Below, piece by piece: positions 8,265 through 16,878 of a stretch of DNA of 64,000 nt. Within the stretch, counting starts at the first letter, position 1; each line of letters opens with the position of its first letter. The translations under genes were made by a program, and so were the position numbers. This DNA comes from Gemmatimonadota bacterium (GTDB lineage Bacteria; Latescibacterota; UBA2968; UBA8231): assembly GCA_018672475.1 (NCBI GenBank), contig JABHFS010000163.1:62001-126000 (forward strand), read 5' to 3'. The notes under the pieces are model-generated. The model was given only the letters and a program-made list of their open reading frames with translations. It ran no database searches and was not told the DNA's origin.

Positions 8265-9380
8265 ATGCACGATCCGCGCTTAGACACCCTCGCCGACCTG
8301 CTGATCAAACATTCGACCCGCCTCGAACAGGGCGAAAAAATCCTAATCGAAACCTTCGATATCCCGGAGGATATGGTCATCGCCCTGATCCGCGCCGCAC
8401 GCAAAGTTGGGGGCGTCCCATTGGTATCTTGCAAACAAAACCGCATCCAGCGCGAGTTGATCCAAGCCGGGCAGGAAGAGGCGATGCAAACAATCGGCGA
8501 ATGCGAGACCTATCGCATGGAGCGCGTACAGGCCTATATCGGCCTGCGCGGCAGCCGCAATGTCGCCGAACTCTCCGACGTGTCCGCCACCGCGATGGAA
8601 CTATACGAACGCCATTGGGTCCAGCCGGTGCATTTCCAAGTGCGAGTGCCCAAGACCAAGTGGGTCGTTTTGCGCTGGCCTTCCGCGTCGATGGCTCAGC
8701 AGGCCAAGATGAGCACCGACGCCTTCGAGGATTTCTACTTCAATGTCTGCACCCTCAACTACAGCAAAATGGCCGAGGCGCAAAAACCGCTCGCCGCACT
8801 GCTCGAGCAAACCGACAAGGTCCATATCACCGGCCCTGGCACCGACCTGCGCTTTAGCATAAAAAACATCCCCGCGATTCCCTGTTCCGGCGAGCACAAT
8901 ATCCCCGACGGCGAGTGCTTCACCGCGCCGGTCCGCGACTCGGTCGCAGGCACCATCCGCTTCAACACCCCCACCCTCTACCGGGGCACGCCCTTCGAAG
9001 ATATCAGTTTGCGTTTTGAAAATGGCCGTATCGTCGAAGCTACCGCCAGCGATACGGACGCACTTAACGACATTCTCGACGCCGACGATGGCGCGCGCTT
9101 CATAGGGGAGTTCGCAATCGGTTTCAACCCCTTTATCACCACGCCGATGCTCGATATCCTATTCGACGAAAAAATTGCCGGCTCCTTCCACTTCACTCCC
9201 GGCCAGGCCTACGAAGTCGCCGACAATGGCAACCGCTCGTCGGTGCATTGGGACATGGTGATGATACAGACACCCGCATACGGCGGCGGCGAAATTTATT
9301 TCGACGAAAAATTAGTGCGTAAGGACGGGCTATTCGTCGTACCCGAACTGTTGAACCTGAACCCTGAGCATCTCAAATAG
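8265..9380 (+). CDS. M29-family aminopeptidase (thermophilic metalloprotease)
   Basis: Metal-dependent aminopeptidase of MEROPS family M29 (AmpS/PepS-like), releasing N-terminal residues in the cytosol. The C-terminal catalytic half carries the expected ligands in order: Glu in CSGEHNIPDGE, Glu in FIGEFAIGFNP, His in GSFHFTPGQAY with the conserved Tyr, and His/Asp in SSVHWDMVM. The N-terminal half is the usual alpha/beta domain (LIKHSTRLEQGEKILIETFD). The length (371 aa) is slightly short of the usual 400-410 but no catalytic part is missing. ATG at 8265 gives MHDPRLDTLADLLIKHS, a typical family start. It follows the PhyH gene by 65 bases and may share its transcript. Confidence 0.88.
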   Translation: MHDPRLDTLADLLIKHSTRLEQGEKILIETFDIPEDMVIALIRAARKVGGVPLVSCKQNRIQRELIQAGQEEAMQTIGECETYRMERVQAYIGLRGSRNVAELSDVSATAMELYERHWVQPVHFQVRVPKTKWVVLRWPSASMAQQAKMSTDAFEDFYFNVCTLNYSKMAEAQKPLAALLEQTDKVHITGPGTDLRFSIKNIPAIPCSGEHNIPDGECFTAPVRDSVAGTIRFNTPTLYRGTPFEDISLRFENGRIVEATASDTDALNDILDADDGARFIGEFAIGFNPFITTPMLDILFDEKIAGSFHFTPGQAYEVADNGNRSSVHWDMVMIQTPAYGGGEIYFDEKLVRKDGLFVVPELLNLNPEHLK

Positions 9381-9665
9381 GGCTCGAACGCAAGGGGACG
9401 AATCAATAATGCTACTCGTCGACGACTCCCTCGTCAGCGATAAGGCATCTGCTCGGACTCAACGTGGGCGACCTCATCGTCTAAGCTATTCTTTCAATGC
9501 CGTTTCTAACGCGGGAACCCCTTGCTGGATAAAACATTCGCCCGCACCCTATTTTTTACTATATTGAACACTCTATTTTAGCTTTTATTTACAACTATTT
9601 AGCTATAACACCGTACAAATTAGCAATTAGAGTTTGCGATATTTACCCAAGAGCGATTAGCGACT

Positions 9666-10691
9666 ATGAACGATTCTTTTCTCATTAGACCCGACGAACT
9701 CAGCCTGCGCTTCCGACACCAACCCGGCCAGCGCAAACTCTCGTTCGCCAATTTTCACGGCACCCCCGAAGAATGGCGCGAGGCCTGTCGCGCCAAACTC
9801 GTAAACCTGCTGGCTCTGGAAAAACCGCCGCAGTGCCCCGTTGCGACGCAGCGCGAAACCCTCATTGGAGGCATTGAAGTCGAAGCGTTGATAATGACCA
9901 TCGATGAACAACTCTCCATTCCCGCTTATTTATTTGTCCCGCAAGAAATTGAAAAAAGCACGGTCATTGCCTTGCACGGCCACGGGGAAGTCGGCCCCGC
10001 CATCGGCCTCGGCGACGATTACCACCACGGGTTCGCCCTCGCATTAGCGCAAGCCGGCCACTTGGTCCTCTGTCCCGAATTGCGCGGTTTCGGTGCGTTA
10101 AAGGATCTGGCCCAACAGCAAGAGGGCCATCGCCTCGACTACTGGACCACAGACGGCCACCAAGCCTATTCACTTTGCAGCGACGGCTTTCAACACGGCA
10201 CGCCACTCATCGGACAGACCATAGAGGATCTGATGCGTTGGGAGGATTGGCTGGCCCGCGAATACGAAGAGCTACAGCTCGACGCAGTCGGCATCTCTTA
10301 TGGCGGCGACCTCGCGCTGGCCTATTCGGTGTTCAGTGCCCGGGTGCGCAGAATATTCGCCAGTGGTACGCTGGGTTCGTTTTCCGCCATTTACGCCCGG
10401 TGTTCTAACGCGCCGGCCCACTGTATCCCCGGCGTGCTAGAATGGATGGACCGCGCGGATATCGCCGGCCTCAATGCCCCGCGCCCCACCGCGCTGCACT
10501 ATGGTGAACTCGATAAACCCGGGCCGGGCAACCACTCGGCTTCCTTTAACGAAACCGTCGAACCCGCGCTCGCAGAATTGCGCGCGATCTATGCGGCCTT
10601 CGACGCCGAAGACGCCGTGCGGCAGATCGTCAGCCCGGGCCAAGGGCACGAGATGGACAATGACGCGCTCTTGGACTTCTTGGCCGGCTGA
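9666..10691 (+). CDS. Alpha/beta hydrolase, acetyl-xylan-esterase-like
   Basis: Serine hydrolase of the alpha/beta fold, close to acetyl xylan esterase/dienelactone hydrolase types (Abhydrolase_7-like). A helical N-terminal cap of about 70 residues precedes VIALHGHGEVG, the oxyanion region. The nucleophile is Ser in VGISYGGD, the acid is Asp in LHYGELDKPG, and the His is in SPGQGHEMDND. No signal peptide is present, so it acts in the cytosol. It starts a four-gene operon: the next gene begins three bases after its stop. A likely job is removing an acyl group from, or opening, a lactone of the compound degraded by the operon. Family is firm, substrate unknown. Confidence 0.85.
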   Translation: MNDSFLIRPDELSLRFRHQPGQRKLSFANFHGTPEEWREACRAKLVNLLALEKPPQCPVATQRETLIGGIEVEALIMTIDEQLSIPAYLFVPQEIEKSTVIALHGHGEVGPAIGLGDDYHHGFALALAQAGHLVLCPELRGFGALKDLAQQQEGHRLDYWTTDGHQAYSLCSDGFQHGTPLIGQTIEDLMRWEDWLAREYEELQLDAVGISYGGDLALAYSVFSARVRRIFASGTLGSFSAIYARCSNAPAHCIPGVLEWMDRADIAGLNAPRPTALHYGELDKPGPGNHSASFNETVEPALAELRAIYAAFDAEDAVRQIVSPGQGHEMDNDALLDFLAG

Positions 10692-10694
10692 TCA

Positions 10695-12077
10695 ATGGAC
10701 GCGCTAAACCCCCAAGCCATCGCCGCGCTCACCGCCCTACTCGATGAGCGTCTGGACTTCTCATCGGTGGTCCGCGAGCAACACGCCGCCGATGCCTCCT
10801 ACCACGCGCCACAACTACCGCAAGCCGTAGCCTATGTGCAAAACGTCGACGAAATCGCCGAGATTGCCCGCGTCTGCACGGAGTTCCATTTGCCCATTAT
10901 ACCCTTTGGCACCGGTACCGCCGTCGAAGGCGGTATCGTCGCCGCCTCTGGCGGCCTTTGCATCGACCTATCGCGGCTGAACCGAATCCTCCGCGTCAGC
11001 CCCACCGACATGGACGCAACGGTCGAAGCCGGCGTCACCCGCATCCAACTCAACAACTATTTACAAAGCGAAAACACCGGCCTGTATTTCCCGGTCGACC
11101 CCGGTGCGGACGCGTCCCTCGGCGGCATGGCGGCCACATGCGCCTCCGGCAGCGCCGCCGTCGGCTATGGCACCATGCGCGAAAACGTACTCGGGCTCAA
11201 GGCCGTCTTTGCCGATGGCTCGATCGTCGAAGTCGGGGGCCGGGCGCGCAAATCCTCGGCCGGCTACGACCTGACCCGATTATTGGTCGGTTCCGAAGGC
11301 ACCTTGGCCTTAATCGCCGAAGTCACCCTGCGCCTGAAAAAATTACCCACCGCCGTCTCCGCTGCCGTCTGCCCCTTCGCCAATATCGACTCGGCCGTGG
11401 CCACGGCCATCGGCATACTCAGCACCGGCGTCCCGGTCGCCCGGCTCGAATTGCTCGACGAAGTGCAAATGCAAGCCTGCAACCAATATTCAGCCCTCGA
11501 CTACCCAGTCGCCCCAACCCTCTTTCTTGAGTTTCACGGTTCGGAAAATGCCGTAGTCGAACAGGCGAAAAATGCCGAGGACATCGTCCGCGAACACGGC
11601 GGCGGCCCCTTTCGCTGGGCCACCGAGACCGGCGCACGCGACCGCCTGTGGCAGGCCCGCTACGACGCCTACCACGCCTCGCGCGCGCTGCGCCCCGGCT
11701 CGGCTGGCTATGTCACGGATGTCTGTGTGCCGATCAGTGCGTTGGCCGACTGTATCCGCAAGACGAAAGAAGCCCTGGCCGATCTCACCTTCCCAGCCCC
11801 GCTCTTCGGCCATGTCGGCGACGGCAATTTCCACGTCGTATGCCTTATCGAACCCGGCAACGACGACGAACTCGCGCAAGTCCGACAATTGGGCCAATAT
11901 ATAATCGAGTTGGCGTTGGCGGCGGGCGGCACCTGCACCGGCGAACACGGCATTGGCCTAGGTAAGATCGCCGCCCTCGAAGCCGAGTGCGGGGCCGGCA
12001 TCGACATCATGCGCCGAATCAAACAGGCCCTCGACCCGAATCAAATTATGAACCCCGGCAAAGTCTTGCGCCGCTGA
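10695..12077 (+). CDS. FAD-linked oxidase, GlcD / D-lactate dehydrogenase type
   Basis: Flavoprotein oxidising a 2-hydroxyacid (glycolate, D-lactate or a longer sugar acid). The N-terminal FAD_binding_4 domain carries PIIPFGTGTAVEGG and YFPVDPGADASLGGMAAT, the pyrophosphate-binding loops, and then LLVGSEGTLALIAEVTLRL. The C-terminal FAD-oxidase domain has HVGDGNFHVV, with metal/substrate-type histidines, and ends GTCTGEHGIGLGK and ALDPNQIMNPGKV. Length (460 aa) is standard. It has no GlcE or Fe-S GlcF partner nearby, so it is the single-subunit type. It is the second gene of the operon, ten bases before the aldolase gene. Confidence 0.9.
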   Translation: MDALNPQAIAALTALLDERLDFSSVVREQHAADASYHAPQLPQAVAYVQNVDEIAEIARVCTEFHLPIIPFGTGTAVEGGIVAASGGLCIDLSRLNRILRVSPTDMDATVEAGVTRIQLNNYLQSENTGLYFPVDPGADASLGGMAATCASGSAAVGYGTMRENVLGLKAVFADGSIVEVGGRARKSSAGYDLTRLLVGSEGTLALIAEVTLRLKKLPTAVSAAVCPFANIDSAVATAIGILSTGVPVARLELLDEVQMQACNQYSALDYPVAPTLFLEFHGSENAVVEQAKNAEDIVREHGGGPFRWATETGARDRLWQARYDAYHASRALRPGSAGYVTDVCVPISALADCIRKTKEALADLTFPAPLFGHVGDGNFHVVCLIEPGNDDELAQVRQLGQYIIELALAAGGTCTGEHGIGLGKIAALEAECGAGIDIMRRIKQALDPNQIMNPGKVLRR

Positions 12078-12087
12078 AAGGATGATT

Positions 12088-13005
12088 ATGGCTCCCGTCT
12101 CATTCAAAGGTGTTTTCCCCATTGTTATCACGCCCTTTGACGATAACGAAAATATCGATCTCGAATCCTTTGACCGCATCATCCGTTTTATGGGGTCCAT
12201 CGGCGCCGACGGGGTTACCATCCTAGGTGTCTTGGGCGAGTCGAACCGCCTGACCGACAAAGAACGTGAGGCGCTTACCCAGACTGCAGTCGCCGCCTCG
12301 GACGGGCTGCCCATCATCGTCGGCACCAGTCATCCGGGCACCCGCGCCACCTGCGACTTGAGCCAAATGGCCGAAGCGCTGGGCGCGGCCGGCGTGATGG
12401 TCACCCCTTCGCGCGAGGCCGTGCCGAACCCGGAGCGGATCTTCGAATACTTCCAGCGCGTCGCCCAGGCGATATCGATTCCCATCGTCGCCCAAGACCA
12501 CCCAGCCTCAACACAAGTGCATATGGCACTGCCTCTAGTTCTGAGGCTACTCGACGAAATACCCCAGATCGCCTGTATCAAACAGGAGGCCACTCCGACA
12601 CCGCCGAAAACCCGCGCGCTAATCGCCCAGATGCCCACCGGCCGCGCCACGATACTCACCGGACTCGGTGCCCTATACGGCCAATACGACCTCGCAAGCG
12701 GTGCCGACGGCTTTATGACCGGCTTCGCCTTCCCCGAGGTGCTGCAAGCCCTGGTGCGCGCCCACAACGCCGGGCAACACGAACGAGTGCACAACATCTA
12801 CCAGCGCTTCCTGCCGTTGATCGTCTTCGAACAACAACCCGGTGTCGCGGTCCGCAAGGAGATCTTCCGCCTGCGCGGCTTAGCGCAATCGAGCCAGGTG
12901 CGGCACCCCGCCACCTCGATCGATGCCGATACGGCCGTGCAGCTGCAGGCCGTATTGCAAACGACCTTGCCCGACACTGATATCACCCAGCCCATTTCCA
13001 TATAG
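12088..13005 (+). CDS. DapA/NanA-family class I aldolase, atypical active site
   Basis: Member of the dihydrodipicolinate synthase/N-acetylneuraminate lyase superfamily, TIM-barrel aldolases using a lysine Schiff base with a 2-oxoacid. The Lys is Lys165 in ACIKQEATP. The family's Tyr (normally xxYNxP) is replaced: IPIVAQDHPAS has Gln136, and the usual GTTGE loop reads GVLGES. It is therefore unlikely to be a true DapA for lysine synthesis. The ATG at 12088 is six codon positions clear of the GAAAGG site, which abuts the alternative ATG at 12082. Position between a GlcD-like oxidase and an enolase-superfamily enzyme suggests cleavage of a 2-keto-3-deoxy sugar acid (inference). Confidence 0.88.
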   Translation: MAPVSFKGVFPIVITPFDDNENIDLESFDRIIRFMGSIGADGVTILGVLGESNRLTDKEREALTQTAVAASDGLPIIVGTSHPGTRATCDLSQMAEALGAAGVMVTPSREAVPNPERIFEYFQRVAQAISIPIVAQDHPASTQVHMALPLVLRLLDEIPQIACIKQEATPTPPKTRALIAQMPTGRATILTGLGALYGQYDLASGADGFMTGFAFPEVLQALVRAHNAGQHERVHNIYQRFLPLIVFEQQPGVAVRKEIFRLRGLAQSSQVRHPATSIDADTAVQLQAVLQTTLPDTDITQPISI

Positions 13006-13015
13006 GAGATACGCC

Positions 13016-14233
13016 ATGAAAATCACCAATGTCGAATATTTCCACCTCAACCCGCGCCTTTGCGACCGCTACAAAGGCCACGAGGTCCGCTTCTCTGGGA
13101 TCGACACGCAGACCGTCTATCGCGTCACCTTGCATAATGGCGTCATTGGGTATGGCGACGAACGCGGTCATTTCACTTTATCCGAGCAGCAAATCTCCGC
13201 GCTCGTCGATCAATCTCCATTCAATTATCTCGGTGCTTCGCTCAATGCCGGGCTGATGGGTGCGCTCTACGACGCAATGGGCAAAGCCATCGACGAACCC
13301 GCGTACAAACTCCTTGGTCAGAAGGTCCGCGACCGGGTACCCGTGGCGGCCTGGACCCGGCCGGCGCCGCCCGAAGACTTCGCCAGCGAGATTACACGCG
13401 CCGCCAATGAGGGCTATACCATCTTCAAAATGCACTCCGACGCCCGCCACGACATCATCGAACAGACCCGCGCCGCGCAAGAGGTCGCCCCACAAGGCTT
13501 CAAGCTCCATTGGGATCTCAACCACAACCGGCCCTCGGCCGCCGTGTTGCGCATCGTCGACGAGCTGGAGAAATTTCCCGTCGTCGGTTTTTTGGAGGAC
13601 CCGTTCTTTTGGCATGATATCGAAGGTTGGCGCCTGCTGCGTTCACAAACCATGCTGCCCATATTAATGCACGTGCCGCAACTGGGCGGCGGCCCCGAAA
13701 TACAGCGCGAGGTCGCCGATCTCTATATGATCGGCGAAAACGGCCTAGGCAATTCGATCCGCCGCGGCTTCGCCGCCGCGGCCGCCGGTCTTTCGACCGT
13801 CATCCAGTTAACCGGCGGTACGTTGTCGAAGGCCATGGCCATGCACCTAGGCGCGGTCGTGCCCAATGTCTCGCACGCGACCACCCTCGACGACCAGTAC
13901 GCCGAGGACGTAACCGGTATCCGACTGGAGATCAGCGAGGGGAGCTCGCCAGTACCCGAAGGACCCGGCCTGGGGGTGGATGTCGACGAAAAAATCCTCG
14001 CCGAACTCGCCGCCCGCCCCAAGAGCGAATTACCGCGCCACCTCGGCGTGTTGCATTTACCCGGCGGCACGACCTATTATACGCCAAGCGCTCCGAACGT
14101 CGAACAGATCACCGGCTTTGTCGAAGGCAATGTGCGCGGGATCCGCAGCGAATTCTGGAACGACGACAGCTCCGAGGAATTCTCCCGCGTCTACGAACAA
14201 GTGCAAAAAGAGGGTACGGTGAAAAAAGGTTAG
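13016..14233 (+). CDS. Enolase-superfamily (mandelate racemase/muconate lactonizing) protein
   Basis: Enolase-superfamily enzyme, likely a sugar-acid dehydratase or epimerase that abstracts a proton alpha to a carboxylate. The capping domain spans about residues 1-110. The barrel shows Lys138-x-His140 (FKMH), Asp167 (LHWDLNHN), and Glu194 (GFLEDPFFW). The next metal-ligand region, PILMHVPQ, places His219 where an acidic ligand is usual, so it belongs to a divergent subgroup. The start at 13016 follows TAGGAGAT; a frame running upstream to 12923 overlaps the aldolase and is rejected. It is the last gene of the operon and is followed by a strong hairpin. Confidence 0.87.
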   Translation: MKITNVEYFHLNPRLCDRYKGHEVRFSGIDTQTVYRVTLHNGVIGYGDERGHFTLSEQQISALVDQSPFNYLGASLNAGLMGALYDAMGKAIDEPAYKLLGQKVRDRVPVAAWTRPAPPEDFASEITRAANEGYTIFKMHSDARHDIIEQTRAAQEVAPQGFKLHWDLNHNRPSAAVLRIVDELEKFPVVGFLEDPFFWHDIEGWRLLRSQTMLPILMHVPQLGGGPEIQREVADLYMIGENGLGNSIRRGFAAAAAGLSTVIQLTGGTLSKAMAMHLGAVVPNVSHATTLDDQYAEDVTGIRLEISEGSSPVPEGPGLGVDVDEKILAELAARPKSELPRHLGVLHLPGGTTYYTPSAPNVEQITGFVEGNVRGIRSEFWNDDSSEEFSRVYEQVQKEGTVKKG

Positions 14234-14241
14234 GACGATCA

Positions 14242-14277
14242 CACGGCGATCTCGCCGCTAACGACGAGATCGCCGTG
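14242..14277 (+). terminator. Hairpin after catabolic operon
   Basis: Perfect 13-bp inverted repeat (CACGGCGATCTCG and its complement, 14242-14254 and 14265-14277) around a 10-base loop, nine bases after the stop of the enolase-superfamily gene. There is no T tract after it, so it may act as a transcript-end stabiliser rather than a classical intrinsic terminator. Confidence 0.6.
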
Positions 14278-14315
14278 GAAGCCTGGTCTTGGATACGGCA
14301 ATTGGCGTGACATGA

Positions 14316-14513
14316 CAACTGCCCGACGCATTGCGCAGCGCGTTCAGCGCGGCGGTAAAAATCCGGCGCATCACCGAACTACATACGTATATCGACGCGC
14401 TAAAAAACCTTGGCGCCGTAGGCGAGAGCATGGCGCGACACCTGTGTGCCTCAGCCCATAAATACGATATCCGCACCACCCAAGAAATCCTGGCCGAAGT
14501 AGGTATCGAATAA
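14316..14513 (+). pseudogene. Remnant of the C-terminal tail of a hybrid histidine kinase
   Basis: A 65-codon open piece that follows an in-frame TGA directly. It reads QLPDALRSAFSAAVKIRR, then I-x2-L-x3-I-x2-L spacing and ahelical end HKYDIRTTQEILAEVGIE. This pattern (LPxxL...A...I..L...I...L...YD...L) matches the helical tail found at the very end of many hybrid sensor kinases with several receiver domains. Nothing upstream supplies the kinase or receiver parts. A TTG at 14331 could start a 60-aa peptide but has no good ribosome binding site. I read it as leftover DNA from a lost signalling gene; an unrelated small helical protein is the alternative. Confidence 0.45.
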
Positions 14514-14525
14514 CGGACCATTCGC

Positions 14526-15128
14526 CTACAAGGCGGCGATCATATCAAAATTGTCGATAACCCCACGCGATTTGAATGCCCCGACCTTGCCGAATCCGAA
14601 CTTCTCATAAAAATGAATCGCCCGCACATTCTCCGCCCGTACTCCGCCGACGAGCACCAACCGCCTGCGCCCCGCACTCTTTAGCAATGGCAGCAGATGC
14701 CCCATCACCAGACTGCCGACACCGCTACTCTGGTAAGCGTCGGCGACTGACGGGGCCAATTCGCAATCCGTAGCCGGATCGAGCGGCATATCCCGCTCCA
14801 GATAACGGTTGCAGTCCGCGTCATAAAGCCCGAAGTAAACGATGAAATAGGCGACGATCTGCTGTTGCCCATTCTCTTCAATGACCGCCAGCATTCTCAG
14901 ATGGTCGGCACTGTTCAGTTCGCGGCAAAGCCGGTCGGCGGTCTCCAGATCAAAGGGATGCGGGCCGTAAACTCGGGTCGTCTCCGTCGATAAACCGAGG
15001 AAATAAGCCCCGAGTATCGCCGTATCATCTTGGCGCAACGGCCTGAGCGATGCCTGCTCGCCGGTGGGCAATGCAATCGTTGTCGAGACGATTTCGGGAT
15101 GCTTGTCGATCTGCTCCAGATTCAACAT
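14526..15128 (-). CDS. GNAT-family N-acetyltransferase
   Basis: Acetyl-CoA-dependent acetyltransferase of the GNAT fold, about 200 aa. The acetyl-CoA loop region is CELAPSVADAYQSSGVGSLV, the expected (Q/R)xxGxG/A with a Ser-Gly variant, and the closing motif is AIHFYEKFGFGKVG. The start at 15128 is favoured by AGGAG five bases upstream; an ATG at 15140 is not. The substrate (small molecule or protein) cannot be told. It stands alone, with the UbiA-type gene upstream on the same strand. Confidence 0.85.
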   Translation of the reverse strand: MLNLEQIDKHPEIVSTTIALPTGEQASLRPLRQDDTAILGAYFLGLSTETTRVYGPHPFDLETADRLCRELNSADHLRMLAVIEENGQQQIVAYFIVYFGLYDADCNRYLERDMPLDPATDCELAPSVADAYQSSGVGSLVMGHLLPLLKSAGRRRLVLVGGVRAENVRAIHFYEKFGFGKVGAFKSRGVIDNFDMIAAL

Positions 15129-15200
15129 AACGCTCCTCATTGGGTTTTAAGGGCCGCTTTGATCAAGCCGCACCTATACCAAGAGCGAAGGATAATACGA

Positions 15201-16109
15201 TCAAAAAATAAAATCGAGTATTAATGCCAGGCTCGTGAGATACCCCGCTTGGATCAAGCTTTGTTTATAGCGGGCGAGCGCCGGCAGATTGTTGAAATCG
15301 GCATCGGCATCAAAGCGCCGGGTGATAAACATCGGCGCCGACGGCAACAATGCCCCCAAAATCAGTGCGAAATGCCCGTATTCCCCAGTGAGGAACAAAA
15401 CACCGCAGCAGACCCTGGCCATCATCTGTGCCAGCCAAATAACCTTTCTCGTCGCTGGCGCCCCGAAAAGCACGCTGCAGGTGCGCTTGCCGTTTTCGCG
15501 GTCCGCCGGCTCGTGTTTGAGCCCGCTGGCCAAAGCGCCGATCAACGCGTAGAGGGTGATCGGCGCCAACAGATGTACATGGCCGGTCGGCAATATACCG
15601 GATGCGATATAATAGCCCGTAACCGGCAATAACAAGCCGACACCCAAGACTTCGAGCAACTCGCCGCCACCGCGATAATTGAGACGAAGCGGGCCAAAAC
15701 TATAAGCCGCAAAAACGACCAGACCCGCCAGGCCAAGATAGAGCGCATAGGGTCGTTGGTAAAACACCAAAACCGCCGCTACCGCCAGCACCCCCAACAC
15801 CGCGAATAACCCCGCGGTAACCACTTGCCCCGGCCGCAACAACCTCTCGACTAGTACCCGCGGATCGATATGCTCGGGAAAGTGCGCCTGATGTGTTATA
15901 TCCGCCTCGCGATCGGCATAATCATTGAGCAGGACGATCGCCCACTGGGCACAAAGAGCCAGGCCGAACACCAATGCCGCCAGCACCGGATCAAAGGCCC
16001 CAGCAACGGAAAACCCCAACGACCAGCCCACCGCGACCGGCACCAGGATCTTAGGCAACGAGCCGGGTTTGACGGCGAGCCACCATGCGTTCAATTTAGG
16101 GGGGACCAT
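15201..16109 (-). CDS. UbiA-family prenyltransferase, MenA-like
   Basis: Integral-membrane prenyltransferase, most like 1,4-dihydroxy-2-naphthoate prenyltransferase (MenA), which attaches the isoprenoid tail in menaquinone synthesis. The two Asp-rich motifs are NDYADREAD and EPADRENGKRT, the latter matching MenA's DxxxGKxT form. About nine hydrophobic segments follow. I prefer the ATG at 16109 (MVPPKLNAWWLAVKPG, the typical MenA N-terminus). A longer start at 16211 adds 34 polar residues and would overlap the divergent gene. Other quinone or chlorophyll-type UbiA enzymes are possible. No other men genes are nearby. Confidence 0.82.
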   Translation of the reverse strand: MVPPKLNAWWLAVKPGSLPKILVPVAVGWSLGFSVAGAFDPVLAALVFGLALCAQWAIVLLNDYADREADITHQAHFPEHIDPRVLVERLLRPGQVVTAGLFAVLGVLAVAAVLVFYQRPYALYLGLAGLVVFAAYSFGPLRLNYRGGGELLEVLGVGLLLPVTGYYIASGILPTGHVHLLAPITLYALIGALASGLKHEPADRENGKRTCSVLFGAPATRKVIWLAQMMARVCCGVLFLTGEYGHFALILGALLPSAPMFITRRFDADADFNNLPALARYKQSLIQAGYLTSLALILDFIF

Positions 16110-16125
16110 ACGAGAGTCATCTGCT

Positions 16126-16878
16126 ATGCCGTTATCCACATCGCTCCATAATAAGCTAGATACTTCGGGAAGCCACCACGGCCGGCGGCGTTCACTGGCG
16201 ACCCACCGCAACTACGCGACCCCGGTCGACCAACTCTGCCGCGAGCTTATCGATACCGACACTGATTCTAGTATCGCGGCCGCCTTTGCGCAAGGCATTG
16301 CGCAGACTACCCAAGCCATAGCCGAGCACTTCCCCGACAATATCTTCGCCGATCTCGATTTTCTCGCGGCGGCGCTGCTAAACCAGGCCCGTCGTTGCGC
16401 AAACCAAGACCCGCAAATCTCAGCAACAAGCCCATCACAAAACTTGGTCGAACTCTTTGCCCGCATCGTCAAACTTATCGAACTCTACGGGCGCCATTCG
16501 TCGATTCGCTTTCGCTACGCGCACGACTTCCTCTACGGCTTCGACTGGGCCCGCTGGGTCGACAAGAACCCACAGATGAGGTCTGCCGTCGGTCCTTTTG
16601 ACATTGAATTCCTCGACTATCTGCACAAACGCGGCACCGAGCTATTGGCGCTCATCTACCATGGAGACAGCAAATACCCGCCCTTACCCTCCGAACAATG
16701 GCGCAACCCCTTTGGCTTTTCCCGCGCTCCGGCCGATGAGGCCCAATTGTACCTTGAATTGGCCACCGACGGCCTGGTTCCGGTTGCCGGTTGGGACCCG
16801 CTAGCCCAGCCGGTCTTTGACCGCGACTTCCACAAATTGCGCCAGGCCCGCGCCGACCGTCTATATGGCCAAAAGTAA
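16126..16878 (+). CDS. Protein of unknown function
   Basis: I do not recognise a family. The 250-aa soluble protein is mostly helical in the first half and has conserved-looking aromatic clusters RFRYAHDFLYGFDWARWV and LLALIYHGDSKYPPLP. No signal peptide, membrane segment or nucleotide-binding motif is evident. The ATG at 16126 is chosen because longer starts run antisense into the MenA-like gene; the two starts lie only 16 bases apart and are divergent. The next gene (YbaK-like) begins inside its last five codons, so the two are translationally coupled. Coding is supported by codon usage and the coupled overlap. Confidence 0.7.
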   Translation: MPLSTSLHNKLDTSGSHHGRRRSLATHRNYATPVDQLCRELIDTDTDSSIAAAFAQGIAQTTQAIAEHFPDNIFADLDFLAAALLNQARRCANQDPQISATSPSQNLVELFARIVKLIELYGRHSSIRFRYAHDFLYGFDWARWVDKNPQMRSAVGPFDIEFLDYLHKRGTELLALIYHGDSKYPPLPSEQWRNPFGFSRAPADEAQLYLELATDGLVPVAGWDPLAQPVFDRDFHKLRQARADRLYGQK

